The notes under the pieces: generated by a model | The model's database searches: none | Told to the model about the DNA's origin: nothing | Seen by the model: the letters and a program-made list of their open reading frames with translations, nothing else | Made by a program: the position numbers and the translations under genes | Part shown: piece after piece, positions 1-5,751 of the stretch | Numbering within the stretch: position 1 is the stretch's first letter | Layout: each line of letters starts with the position of its first letter | Assembly: GCA_964394205.1 (NCBI GenBank) | Contig: CAYMVS010000048.1 | Coordinates: 1 to 17,711 of the forward strand | DNA: 17,711 nucleotides | Reading direction: 5' to 3' | From: HGM05190 sp964394205 | GTDB lineage: Bacteria; Bacteroidota; Bacteroidia; Bacteroidales; Muribaculaceae

Positions 1-17
1 TTTTACAACATGTTATG

Positions 18-53
18 AAAAGAGGGCGCATCAGAATTTTGATACGCCCTCTT
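18..53 (-). terminator. hairpin terminator, possibly bidirectional
   Basis: Positions 20-33 pair with 40-53 (AAGAGGGCG against CGCCCTCTT, then four more pairs after one mismatch) around a six-base loop. Read on the minus strand the stem runs into TTTT, so it fits as terminator for the transposase transcript entering from the right. On the plus strand there is no T-run after the stem, but it may also end a gene lying left of the window. The 80-bp direct repeat begins at its right foot. Confidence 0.6.
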
Positions 54-130
54 AGGTCCTGGCAACCTCAATCAGGCAGCTGCGTAGCTGCTGAACTGTG
101 CCTGCATAATCCATTCACTCAGGCTCCTGA
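51..130 (+). repeat. 80-bp direct repeat, left copy (REP-like)
   Basis: This stretch recurs at 1032-1111 in the same orientation with two differences in 80 bases. Inside it 73-104 folds: the outer arms CAGGCA (73-78) and TGCCTG (99-104) can pair, and the inner arms GCAGCT (76-81) and AGCTGC (86-91) form a tight hairpin with loop GCGT. Bases 115-130 are also the last five codons (first base of one more) and stop of the transposase gene, so gene end and repeat are fused. The left edge cuts through the hairpin arm that is complete in the right copy (CTTAGG remains). Confidence 0.85.
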
Positions 131-576
131 AAAATGTATTGTTCATCATATTCTACCCCTGACTTTCTCAAAATACTCTGTATTTCATCAACCAAAGACA
201 CCCCTTTGTGATGCTCTCGCTGTTTAGCTATGTAATTGATCACACGATCTTTTTGAGATGAGGAATAAGAAAGACACGCATATCCACGCTGCCATGAAAA
301 CCGGCTCAGGCACAGACGGGACTCGTTGATGAATTTTGATGTGCTTGTTTTAATATCCTTTACAACGTCACATAAAGCATCCTTTCCATTGTAATAAAAG
401 AAAATATGCACATGGTCGTCTGTTCCACCGATTTTTATCACCCGGTTTCCTCTCTTCTTGAGAATACCCGAGATATAACCATATATTAAATCCTGCTTTA
501 AAGGTGAGATCATAGCTTCGCGATTTTTCACCGCAAAGACGAGATGGAGCAGGATATTTAAATATGTGTTGGCCAT
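115..576 (-). CDS. IS200-like Y1 transposase, REP-associated (RAYT-type)
   Basis: A 153-residue single-domain Y1 HUH transposase, the usual length for IS200/RAYT enzymes. The metal-binding HUH motif is H55-V-H57 within GGTDDHVHIFF. The nucleophile tyrosine is Y115 in VINYIAKQREHH, with Q119 one helical turn on as third metal ligand. The block SWQRGYACLSYSSSQKDRV (94-112) is typical of the Transposase-17 / REP-associated family. Such enzymes cut and rejoin single-stranded DNA at hairpins. No TnpB partner is present. The gene is flanked by a perfect 30-bp inverted repeat (73-102 and 612-641), each copy holding a small hairpin; this supports a REP-type relation, though a decayed IS200 with unusual ends is not excluded. 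The frame is intact from an ATG at 576 to a stop inside the 80-bp repeat. The start lies 35 bases from the neighbouring hairpin array, so any promoter sits next to the array. No Shine-Dalgarno sequence is visible. Confidence 0.88.
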   Translation of the reverse strand: MANTYLNILLHLVFAVKNREAMISPLKQDLIYGYISGILKKRGNRVIKIGGTDDHVHIFFYYNGKDALCDVVKDIKTSTSKFINESRLCLSRFSWQRGYACLSYSSSQKDRVINYIAKQREHHKGVSLVDEIQSILRKSGVEYDEQYIFQEPE

Positions 577-611
577 AAAGCAAAAATTTTATTCTGTTTA
601 CAAACGTTGGC

Positions 612-742
612 GGCACAGTTCAGCAGCTACGCAGCTGCCTGGTTGTGTACCGGTTGCGACCTAAGGCTGCGCACAGCTAAAGCAGTGCTTGCCTTAGGCT
701 ATTGGTGTCACGCCGCTATGCGGCTTGGGCTCCTGACGGAGC
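612..742 (+). repeat. left arm of composite inverted repeat, four stacked hairpins
   Basis: This arm is nearly the reverse complement of 955-1083. It is modular. H1 (612-641) holds the GCAGCT/AGCTGC-type hairpin, identical in inverse to 73-102 and 1054-1083. H2 (660-698) is closed by CCTAAGGC and GCCTTAGG. H3 (712-724) is GCCGC-TAT-GCGGC. H4 (729-742) is GCTCC-TGAC-GGAGC. The spacers between H1 and H2 and between H2 and H3 have diverged from the other arm, whereas the stems are kept; this points to selection for, or spread of, the structures. No coding sequence is supported here. Confidence 0.85.
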
Positions 743-753
743 TTGTGGAAGGA

Positions 754-957
754 CCGGCGGCCTGGCAGCACAGTCAACCCGGCAGCTCCGGCAGCCCCGC
801 AGCAGCCTCTGCCCGGCAGCTCAGTCATCCCATCAGCTCAGTCATCCCATCAGCTCCGGCAGCCCCGCAGCAGCCTCTGCCCGGCAGCTCAGTCATCCCA
901 TCAGCACAGTCATCCCATCAGCTCCGGCAGCCCCGCAGCAGCCTCAGCCCGGCAGCT
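754..957 (+). repeat. minisatellite: 12 x 17 bp with 68-bp higher-order period
   Basis: Exactly twelve consecutive 17-base units fill 204 bases. Three unit types are clear: CCGGCAGCCCCGCAGCA (788, 856, 924), GCCTCTGCCCGGCAGCT (805, 873, variant at 941) and CAGTCATCCCATCAGCT (822, 839, 907; variant at 890). The first two units (754, 771) are diverged relatives. Four units make a 68-bp period with starts at 788, 856 and 924. The period is not a multiple of three, so all three forward frames stay open and repeat the same peptides; the resulting open frames are not genes. The array sits in the centre of the inverted repeat formed by 612-742 and 955-1083. Confidence 0.92.
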
Positions 958-1083
958 CCGTAAGGAGCCCAAGCCGCATCGCGGCGTAACGTTGTTAGCC
1001 TAAGGCAAGCACCGCTTTAGCTGTGCGCAGCCTTAGGTCCTGGCAACCTCAATCAGGCAGCTGCGTAGCTGCTGAACTGTGCC
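955..1083 (+). repeat. right arm of composite inverted repeat
   Basis: This is the inverted counterpart of 612-742, in mirrored order. H4' is 955-968 (GCTCC-GTAA-GGAGC), H3' is 973-985 (GCCGC-ATC-GCGGC), H2' is 999-1037 (CCTAAGGC to GCCTTAGG), and H1' is 1054-1083. Its outer part from 1032 on is also the start of the second copy of the 80-bp direct repeat. Its first three bases are the end of the last 17-bp unit, so minisatellite and arm join without a spacer. Confidence 0.85.
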
Positions 1084-1111
1084 TGTATAATCCTTTCACT
1101 CAGGCTCCTGA
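1032..1111 (+). repeat. 80-bp direct repeat, right copy
   Basis: This matches 51-130 with two substitutions (C/T at the sixth base after GTGC..., A/T eight bases later). Its last 16 bases correspond to the last codons and stop of the transposase at 115-130, yet no transposase lies upstream of them here. They therefore look like the end of a lost or non-autonomous relative. It begins 25 bases beyond the stop of the phospholipase gene and may act as 3' end structure of that transcript. Confidence 0.85.
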
Positions 1112-1136
1112 CCGCTATTACTGATATATCCGGGGG

Positions 1137-1976
1137 TCAATAGTCGCTGAAGAGGCGGGGCTTGATGACGATGCCGGCGCGTATGGTCGAGTGAAACTCC
1201 TTGTAGGCCAGCAGGCCCTCGCCATATCCGTTGTAATATTGAATGAAAAGATACTGGTTGTCTTTTGCAAAAAGACGGTAATTGAGCTCGACGACGGTGT
1301 TGTAGTTGAGCTTCCAGCCGCGGCGCTTGGTGAGGGTCACCGACAGACCCAGGCGCCGGTTGAATGTTGTCACCGACGTGCCAAACTGATAGATGCCGCA
1401 ATAGTCGAGTATATCCTTGTTGTTCATGCCGTCGATGATCGGCAGCCAGACCTTGCCGTGAACGATAAACCGGGGGTCAATCATGATGTTGCCGGCCAGC
1501 GAGACCCGGTTCCACGAGCGGGAGGCGATACCGTCGCGGCCGTTTGACTCATGCTCGGCGATGAGCGACAACTTGCCGACATACCGGTTTTTGACAAACA
1601 GAGGTTTTGTCAGGCCTATGCCGGGGTTGAAGTTGAGGTCGGTCATCGGCATCGAGTTTTCAAGAACGTTCCAGAAACACTTCTGGGTGTAGAACAGATA
1701 GAGATAGGTGCCCCAGGGCAGACTGTTGCGCGTCAGGCGCTGGGCTATCGAGATCTGAAATTTTATGTTTGAATTTTCCTTTGTCGGTTTCTGCCCGACG
1801 GTAGTGCCGAAAATAAAATAATTGTCCTTGTAAAGGCCGAAATAGTGGCCGTCGTCATACATCTGCCTGACGCTGTCGGAGTCGATCTTGTCGTTTTTGA
1901 TCTGGATAATCTGTGCCCTGACCACGGGGAAGCCCGCGACCAAAAGCATCACCAATGTCAACAATTTCTTAATCAC
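1137..1976 (-). CDS. pldA: outer-membrane phospholipase A (OMPLA/PldA family)
   Basis: A predicted outer-membrane beta-barrel enzyme that removes acyl chains from phospholipids misplaced in the outer leaflet. From the GTG at 1976 the protein has 279 residues, close to the family length. It begins with a signal peptide (VIKKLLTLVMLLVAGFPVVRA, residues 1-21 with the start read as Met, cleavage before Q). The catalytic set lies in EHESNGRDGIASRSWNRV: His142, Ser144 and Asn156 in this numbering, with the same spacing (2 and 12) as the His-Ser-Asn triad of E. coli OMPLA. Upstream WGTYLYLFYTQKCFWNVLE also fits the family. The frame stays open to a TTG at 2078, but that would place 34 extra residues before the signal peptide. 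A TAACTTTG box at 1982-1989 (minus) lies five bases before the GTG, which would make the message almost leaderless; in such AT-rich DNA it may be chance. The gene stands alone, divergent from the island to its right. Confidence 0.85.
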   Translation of the reverse strand: MIKKLLTLVMLLVAGFPVVRAQIIQIKNDKIDSDSVRQMYDDGHYFGLYKDNYFIFGTTVGQKPTKENSNIKFQISIAQRLTRNSLPWGTYLYLFYTQKCFWNVLENSMPMTDLNFNPGIGLTKPLFVKNRYVGKLSLIAEHESNGRDGIASRSWNRVSLAGNIMIDPRFIVHGKVWLPIIDGMNNKDILDYCGIYQFGTSVTTFNRRLGLSVTLTKRRGWKLNYNTVVELNYRLFAKDNQYLFIQYYNGYGEGLLAYKEFHSTIRAGIVIKPRLFSDY

Positions 1977-2405
1977 GGGGTCAAAGTTAACATTTTTTGA
2001 TGACAAGAGAAAATTTGATTTATTAGGTTTTATTCTGCTCGATTTTTTTGAAACATCAAAAAAATATGTATATTGCAAGCGAAAAGCATCAACTTGATGA
2101 GTGGGTATCTATTCAAACACAGCAGCCGTTGGCTGTCGATTCAAAATCGACAACGCTTATTGTGCATTATCTTATTGATTGAAAGCGGCATAATGGCATA
2201 TTGTATTAATTCAAATTATTCAAATATGATATCAATTATTCTGCATGAAATCAGAGACATAAATATTGGCGGAGATGACGGAGCGTTTTGCATTTGGGAC
2301 TGGCGCGACAAAAACCTGGGTGAAGAAACGGTAGATGAGGTGACAGTGTGGGGCGACTCGGTGGTGTCTCTATGGATGTCTCGATTTTAGAAATATGTTT
2401 GTATT
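1977..2405. other. gene-poor stretch between pldA and the accessory island
   Basis: About 430 bases without a gene I can support. The left half is AT-rich and must hold the upstream region of pldA. A small hairpin lies at 2135-2151 (GTCGATT-CAA-AATCGAC). Bases ~2270-2390 are more GC-rich than both sides. A forward frame from a TTG at 2073 stays open to 2390 (105 codons, ending in ...VVSLWMSRF), but it has a weak start, no recognisable domain and patchy composition; it may be a remnant of a displaced gene. TATGTTTG at 2394-2401 fits the Bacteroidota -7 box just before the ATG at 2406, with no clear -33 partner. Confidence 0.45.
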
Positions 2406-2747
2406 ATGAAATTGCTAAGTCGATGGAAAATATTTAAAAAATTAATTACGATTCAATCCATAATATTATTGATAACAGCTCTATTAATTGGTGTTATTAG
2501 CATTAGTGATCCATATTTTGGATTGGGAGGACCCATTCTTTTTTTAATGTGTTTTGTATACATTTATCCAATAGTTTTTGTCTCGATATTTTTCAATACA
2601 ATATTATTTTCATTTTTAACAGTTAATTTCCGGACTCTAAAAATTATAAATTCTTTGAAAAGACATCACAAATTAATTTATAATATTATGATGATTGTTT
2701 ACCTTTTTTTTATCAACAGTAATCATTACACATTATGTATGTGTTAA
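2406..2747 (+). CDS. small inner-membrane protein of unknown function
   Basis: A 113-residue, strongly hydrophobic protein; I do not recognise its family. After a basic N-terminus (MKLLSRWKIFKK) there are about three membrane segments, near residues 13-33, 41-75 (long, possibly two helices) and 92-105. Charged residues cluster between the second and third (RTLKIINSLKRHHK). The DNA is much more AT-rich than the housekeeping genes, which suggests recent acquisition. It lies 15 bases before the next gene in the same direction and is probably co-transcribed with it. Position beside an Rhs fragment makes an effector-immunity or accessory role conceivable, since many immunity proteins for membrane-acting toxins are small membrane proteins; that is inference only. 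A possible -7 box ends four bases before the ATG. Confidence 0.6.
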   Translation: MKLLSRWKIFKKLITIQSIILLITALLIGVISISDPYFGLGGPILFLMCFVYIYPIVFVSIFFNTILFSFLTVNFRTLKIINSLKRHHKLIYNIMMIVYLFFINSNHYTLCMC

Positions 2748-2762
2748 TTATATATTAGCATT

Positions 2763-3332
2763 ATGAGAAAAATTATAATCATTACCATTATTTTGTTAAT
2801 TCAACAAAATTGTTTTTCAAAAAAAACTGAAAGGAGTCCCTATGACGGGTTTGTATCCGGTCATGTTTGCACTCCTGTTGATACCATTTTTTATGAAACT
2901 CTGATAAAATGTATCAATTCAAGGAGTATTCCAAACGATGAGATTAATGAAAAAGCAACTATTCCCCGGTATCAAATAAAATTGTTCAATGTGGATAACA
3001 GCGACTTCGATAAAAATGCTACCAAAGAATCGTGGGCTTACAGGTATCTGTCGGTCTCTCCAATTATCTTGGATTGTTATATTGATTGGGATGATCCAAA
3101 GGTATATTCCATAACATTTGAAAACACAGAGTTCATTTTTACAAAACTTCATGCTGATTTATTTCAAATTTCCGGTGAGAAAAAGAATGTTTACAGGACA
3201 AACATCACAAGCGGTACTGAAGAAATCTTATATGTACCTCGAGTAGCATATTTTGAACATAAAGATGGGAGTGTTATTCCAATAGACGAAGACAACACAT
3301 ATAACAAAGACATTAGGTTCATAGAGGAATGA
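2763..3332 (+). CDS. exported protein of unknown function, possible lipoprotein
   Basis: A 189-residue protein with a clear N-terminal export signal (MRKIIIITIILLIQQNCFS). A Cys at residue 17 follows QQN, a poor lipobox, so lipidation is uncertain and ordinary signal-peptide cleavage is an alternative. The mature part is polar, rich in Asp, Asn, Tyr and Ile, with beta-like stretches (YQIKLFNVD, KVYSITFENTEFIFTKL) and an acidic tail (IDEDNTYNKDIRFIEE). No motif points to a reaction. The DNA is AT-rich like the preceding gene, 15 bases away, so the two likely form one transcript. The next gene downstream is the orphan Rhs tip. A pair of exported plus membrane protein beside an Rhs fragment may be a surviving immunity or accessory cassette; this rests on context alone. 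Confidence 0.65.
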   Translation: MRKIIIITIILLIQQNCFSKKTERSPYDGFVSGHVCTPVDTIFYETLIKCINSRSIPNDEINEKATIPRYQIKLFNVDNSDFDKNATKESWAYRYLSVSPIILDCYIDWDDPKVYSITFENTEFIFTKLHADLFQISGEKKNVYRTNITSGTEEILYVPRVAYFEHKDGSVIPIDEDNTYNKDIRFIEE

Positions 3333-3441
3333 TTTGGAACCGCAAACCATCATGACACTCTGTGCAAGTCAGCACGTCTTGTCATAATTTTATCACAAGA
3401 TGTCTGCAAAAATTGGTTTGATACATTAACAACCTGTAGGC

Positions 3442-3903
3442 ATGAAACAATTCAAGCAGATCGCCGCCCGCACCCGCCACGCCTCCCTCCCCATCTTCCA
3501 TCGCCCCGACCATATTGCCGAAAAATACTACCATCTCTCCCCCTACACCTACTGTGCCGGCGACCCCCTTAACTACATCGACCCCACCGGCTGCAAAGTA
3601 ACACTTTATTTTACAAAACTCCCCATTAACTGTCCCGGGCCAAGGGATGCTGTTTCTGTTGTTGGCACACATTCTTTTCTCCACATAAAAAATGATAAAG
3701 TTGATATGGTGGTAGCATACAGATCCGAAACCGACAAAGCAACAAGTGGGAAACTCGTTAGACAAACGTACAAGCAGGATCGTCAAGTGGTAAAATCTTC
3801 ATACGGAGCAATTAGGTCTCAAGTGCTCAAAAAGGAGTATGAAATTATGCTACCGGATGGGATGACTGAATCAGAATTCGATAATAAGGTAATAGGGCGG
3901 TAA
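3442..3903 (+). CDS. orphan Rhs core tip with variable C-terminal domain
   Basis: A 153-residue chimeric protein. Residues 26-50 (AEKYYHLSPYTYCAGDPLNY then IDPTG) are the end of the RHS-repeat-associated core, which in full-length Rhs proteins closes the toxin-holding shell. Only this end is present: an in-frame stop lies four codons before the ATG, so no YD-repeat body precedes it. Codons before DPTG (3580-3591) are GC-rich; those after it are visibly AT-richer, the usual mark of an exchangeable Rhs C-terminal segment. The tail has GTHSFLHIKNDKVDMVVAY (75-93), which recalls the His-containing strand of papain-like/NlpC-type folds, but no matching catalytic Cys block follows, so it may be cut short or something else. 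No immunity gene follows; lysS starts 102 bases on. It could be an expressed small protein, a donor cassette for recombination into an rhs gene elsewhere, or a relic. Confidence 0.7.
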   Translation: MKQFKQIAARTRHASLPIFHRPDHIAEKYYHLSPYTYCAGDPLNYIDPTGCKVTLYFTKLPINCPGPRDAVSVVGTHSFLHIKNDKVDMVVAYRSETDKATSGKLVRQTYKQDRQVVKSSYGAIRSQVLKKEYEIMLPDGMTESEFDNKVIGR

Positions 3904-3965
3904 AATAAAATTAGCCAATTTTGATTGATTTGGGGGCAGAAAGGGGTGATAATTGATTTTTTTGT

Positions 3966-3973
3966 TAATTTTG
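3966..3973 (+). promoter_or_regulatory. -7 box for lysS
   Basis: TAATTTTG matches the Bacteroidota -7 consensus TAnnTTTG and lies 32 bases before the lysS start. No TTTG is found at the expected 19-21 bases upstream, so support is from the -7 box and position only. Confidence 0.45.
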
Positions 3974-4005
3974 CAGATTATAGTGAATAAAAAGACTAAA
4001 ATCTG

Positions 4006-5751
4006 ATGAATATACTTGAACTGAGCGAACAGGAAATAGTGCGCCGCGGCAGTCTTGACGAGCTGCGTCGCCGCGGGGTCGACCCCTACCCCGCCGCTGA
4101 ATTTCCGGTGACAGCCCACACCGATGAGATTAAGGAAAAGTTTGACGACAAAGCCGCCGAGCCGTGGGAGGTATCGATAGCGGGCCGTGTGATGAGCCGC
4201 CGCATTATGGGCAAGGCCTCGTTTATGGAGCTGCAAGACTCTCACGGGCGCGTGCAGGTCTACATCTCGCGCGACGACCTGTGTCCCGGCGAGGACAAGG
4301 ATCTCTACAACGTGGTTTTTAAAAAGTTGCTTGACATAGGCGACTTTGTTGGCATCACCGGCCGCGTGTTCAGAACCCAGATGGGCGAGATCACCGTTCA
4401 TGCCGACTCGCTGACACTGCTCAGCAAATCGCTGCGCCCGCTCCCCATCGTCAAGGTGAAAGACGGGGTGACCTACGATGCCTTTGACGACCCCGAGCTG
4501 CGCTACCGCCGCCGCTATGTCGACCTGGTGGTCAACGACGGTGTCAAGGATATATTCATCAAGCGCACCAAGGTGTTCAACGCCATGCGCGACTATTTCA
4601 ACGAGCACGGCTACATGGAGGTCGACACCCCGGTGCTCCAGTCGATACCCGGCGGAGCCGCCGCCCGCCCCTTCATCACCCACCACAACGCGCTCGACAT
4701 CCCTCTCTATCTGCGCATCGCCAACGAGCTCTACCTCAAGCGGTTGATTGTCGGCGGTTTTGAGGGCGTGTATGAGTTTTCGCGCAACTTCCGAAACGAG
4801 GGCATGGACCGCACCCACAACCCCGAGTTTACCTGCATGGAGATATATGTGGCCTATAAGGACTACAACTGGATGATGACCTTCACCGAGCGGATGCTCG
4901 AGCGCATAGCCCTCGAGGTCAACGGCACCACCGATGTCAAGGTTGGCGACAATACAATCTCGCTGAAGGCGCCCTTCCGCCGGGTGACCATGATCGACGC
5001 CATCAAGGAACACACCGGCATCGACATCACCGGCATGGACGAGGAGCAGCTGCGCCAGACGGCCCTGAGCCTGGGCATCGAGGTAGACCCCTCGATGGGC
5101 AAAGGAAAACTGATCGACGAGATTTTTGGCGAGAAATGTGAGGGTAACTACATCCAGCCCACATTTATCATCGACTACCCCATCGAGATGTCACCGCTCA
5201 CCAAGCGTCACCGCCACAACCCCGAGCTGACCGAGCGCTTTGAGCTTATGGTCAACGGCAAGGAGCTGGCCAACGCCTACAGCGAGCTCAACGACCCGAT
5301 CGACCAGTATCAGCGCTTTGTCGACCAGATGAAGCTCGCCGCCAAAGGCGACGACGAGGCGATGATAATCGACAAAGACTTTATACGCGCCCTCGAGTAT
5401 GGCATGCCCCCCACCTCGGGCATGGGCATCGGCATGGACCGCCTGGTGATGCTCATCACAGGCCAGACCACCATCCAGGAGGTGTTGCTGTTCCCCCAGA
5501 TGCGCCCCGAGAAGAGTGTCAGGCGCGACAGCGAGGAGGCTTTTGAGGCCGTCGGGGTGCCCGCCGCGTGGGTCGCTCCCCTCTACAAGGCCGGCGTCAA
5601 CACCGTCGAGGCCCTCGCCGGCGTCGACAAGCCCGGCAAACTGTTTCAAGATCTGTGCGGGCTCAACAAAAAGTATAAACTGGAGCTGACCAATCCCGGT
5701 CAGGATCAAATAAACGCCTGGATCGAGGCGGCCAAAGCAAAATCGGTATGA
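4006..5751 (+). CDS. lysS: lysine--tRNA ligase, class II
   Basis: Attaches lysine to tRNA-Lys using ATP, in the cytoplasm. The 581-residue protein has the N-terminal OB-fold anticodon-binding domain (about 55-140, with VSIAGRVMSRRIMGKASFME) and then the class II catalytic core. Motif 1 is around 197-223 (HGYMEVDTPVLQSIPGGAAA), motif 2 is 262-281 (FRNEGMDRTHNPEFTCMEIY), and motif 3 is 472-486 (GMGIGMDRLVMLITG). The core ends near LFPQMRPEK (495-503). About 78 further residues follow, beyond the roughly 505 of the E. coli enzyme; they include a short helical repeat-like segment (VGVPAAWVAPLYKAGVNTVE). I recall such an extension as common in Bacteroidota. The ATG at 4006 gives a normal N-terminus. 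The stop overlaps the start of gpsA by four bases (ATGA), so the two are translationally coupled, and pgi follows. Confidence 0.97.
   Translation: MNILELSEQEIVRRGSLDELRRRGVDPYPAAEFPVTAHTDEIKEKFDDKAAEPWEVSIAGRVMSRRIMGKASFMELQDSHGRVQVYISRDDLCPGEDKDLYNVVFKKLLDIGDFVGITGRVFRTQMGEITVHADSLTLLSKSLRPLPIVKVKDGVTYDAFDDPELRYRRRYVDLVVNDGVKDIFIKRTKVFNAMRDYFNEHGYMEVDTPVLQSIPGGAAARPFITHHNALDIPLYLRIANELYLKRLIVGGFEGVYEFSRNFRNEGMDRTHNPEFTCMEIYVAYKDYNWMMTFTERMLERIALEVNGTTDVKVGDNTISLKAPFRRVTMIDAIKEHTGIDITGMDEEQLRQTALSLGIEVDPSMGKGKLIDEIFGEKCEGNYIQPTFIIDYPIEMSPLTKRHRHNPELTERFELMVNGKELANAYSELNDPIDQYQRFVDQMKLAAKGDDEAMIIDKDFIRALEYGMPPTSGMGIGMDRLVMLITGQTTIQEVLLFPQMRPEKSVRRDSEEAFEAVGVPAAWVAPLYKAGVNTVEALAGVDKPGKLFQDLCGLNKKYKLELTNPGQDQINAWIEAAKAKSV

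Noticed and set aside
368..616. Minus-strand 82-codon frame overlapping the transposase
   Set aside because: Out-of-frame shadow of the transposase gene; no domain.
754..957. CRISPR array
   Set aside because: Units are contiguous 17-mers without unique spacers and no cas genes are near.
607..1003. Three overlapping plus-strand open frames rich in Pro, Ala, Ser and Gln (118, 95 and 86 codons)
   Set aside because: They are the same 17/68-bp repeats read in three frames; openness in all frames comes from the repeat, not from coding. They also lie inside the hairpin array.
1096..1401. Minus-strand 101-codon frame ending in QEPE like the transposase
   Set aside because: Mostly a shadow of pldA in another frame. 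The shared end comes from the 80-bp repeat, reported as a repeat instead.
2073..2390. Plus-strand 105-codon frame
   Set aside because: TTG start, mixed composition, no recognisable domain. Described as part of the gene-poor stretch, possibly a remnant.
3871..5013. 380-codon minus-strand frame antisense to lysS
   Set aside because: Typical long antisense frame in GC-rich coding DNA; lysS on the plus strand is certain.
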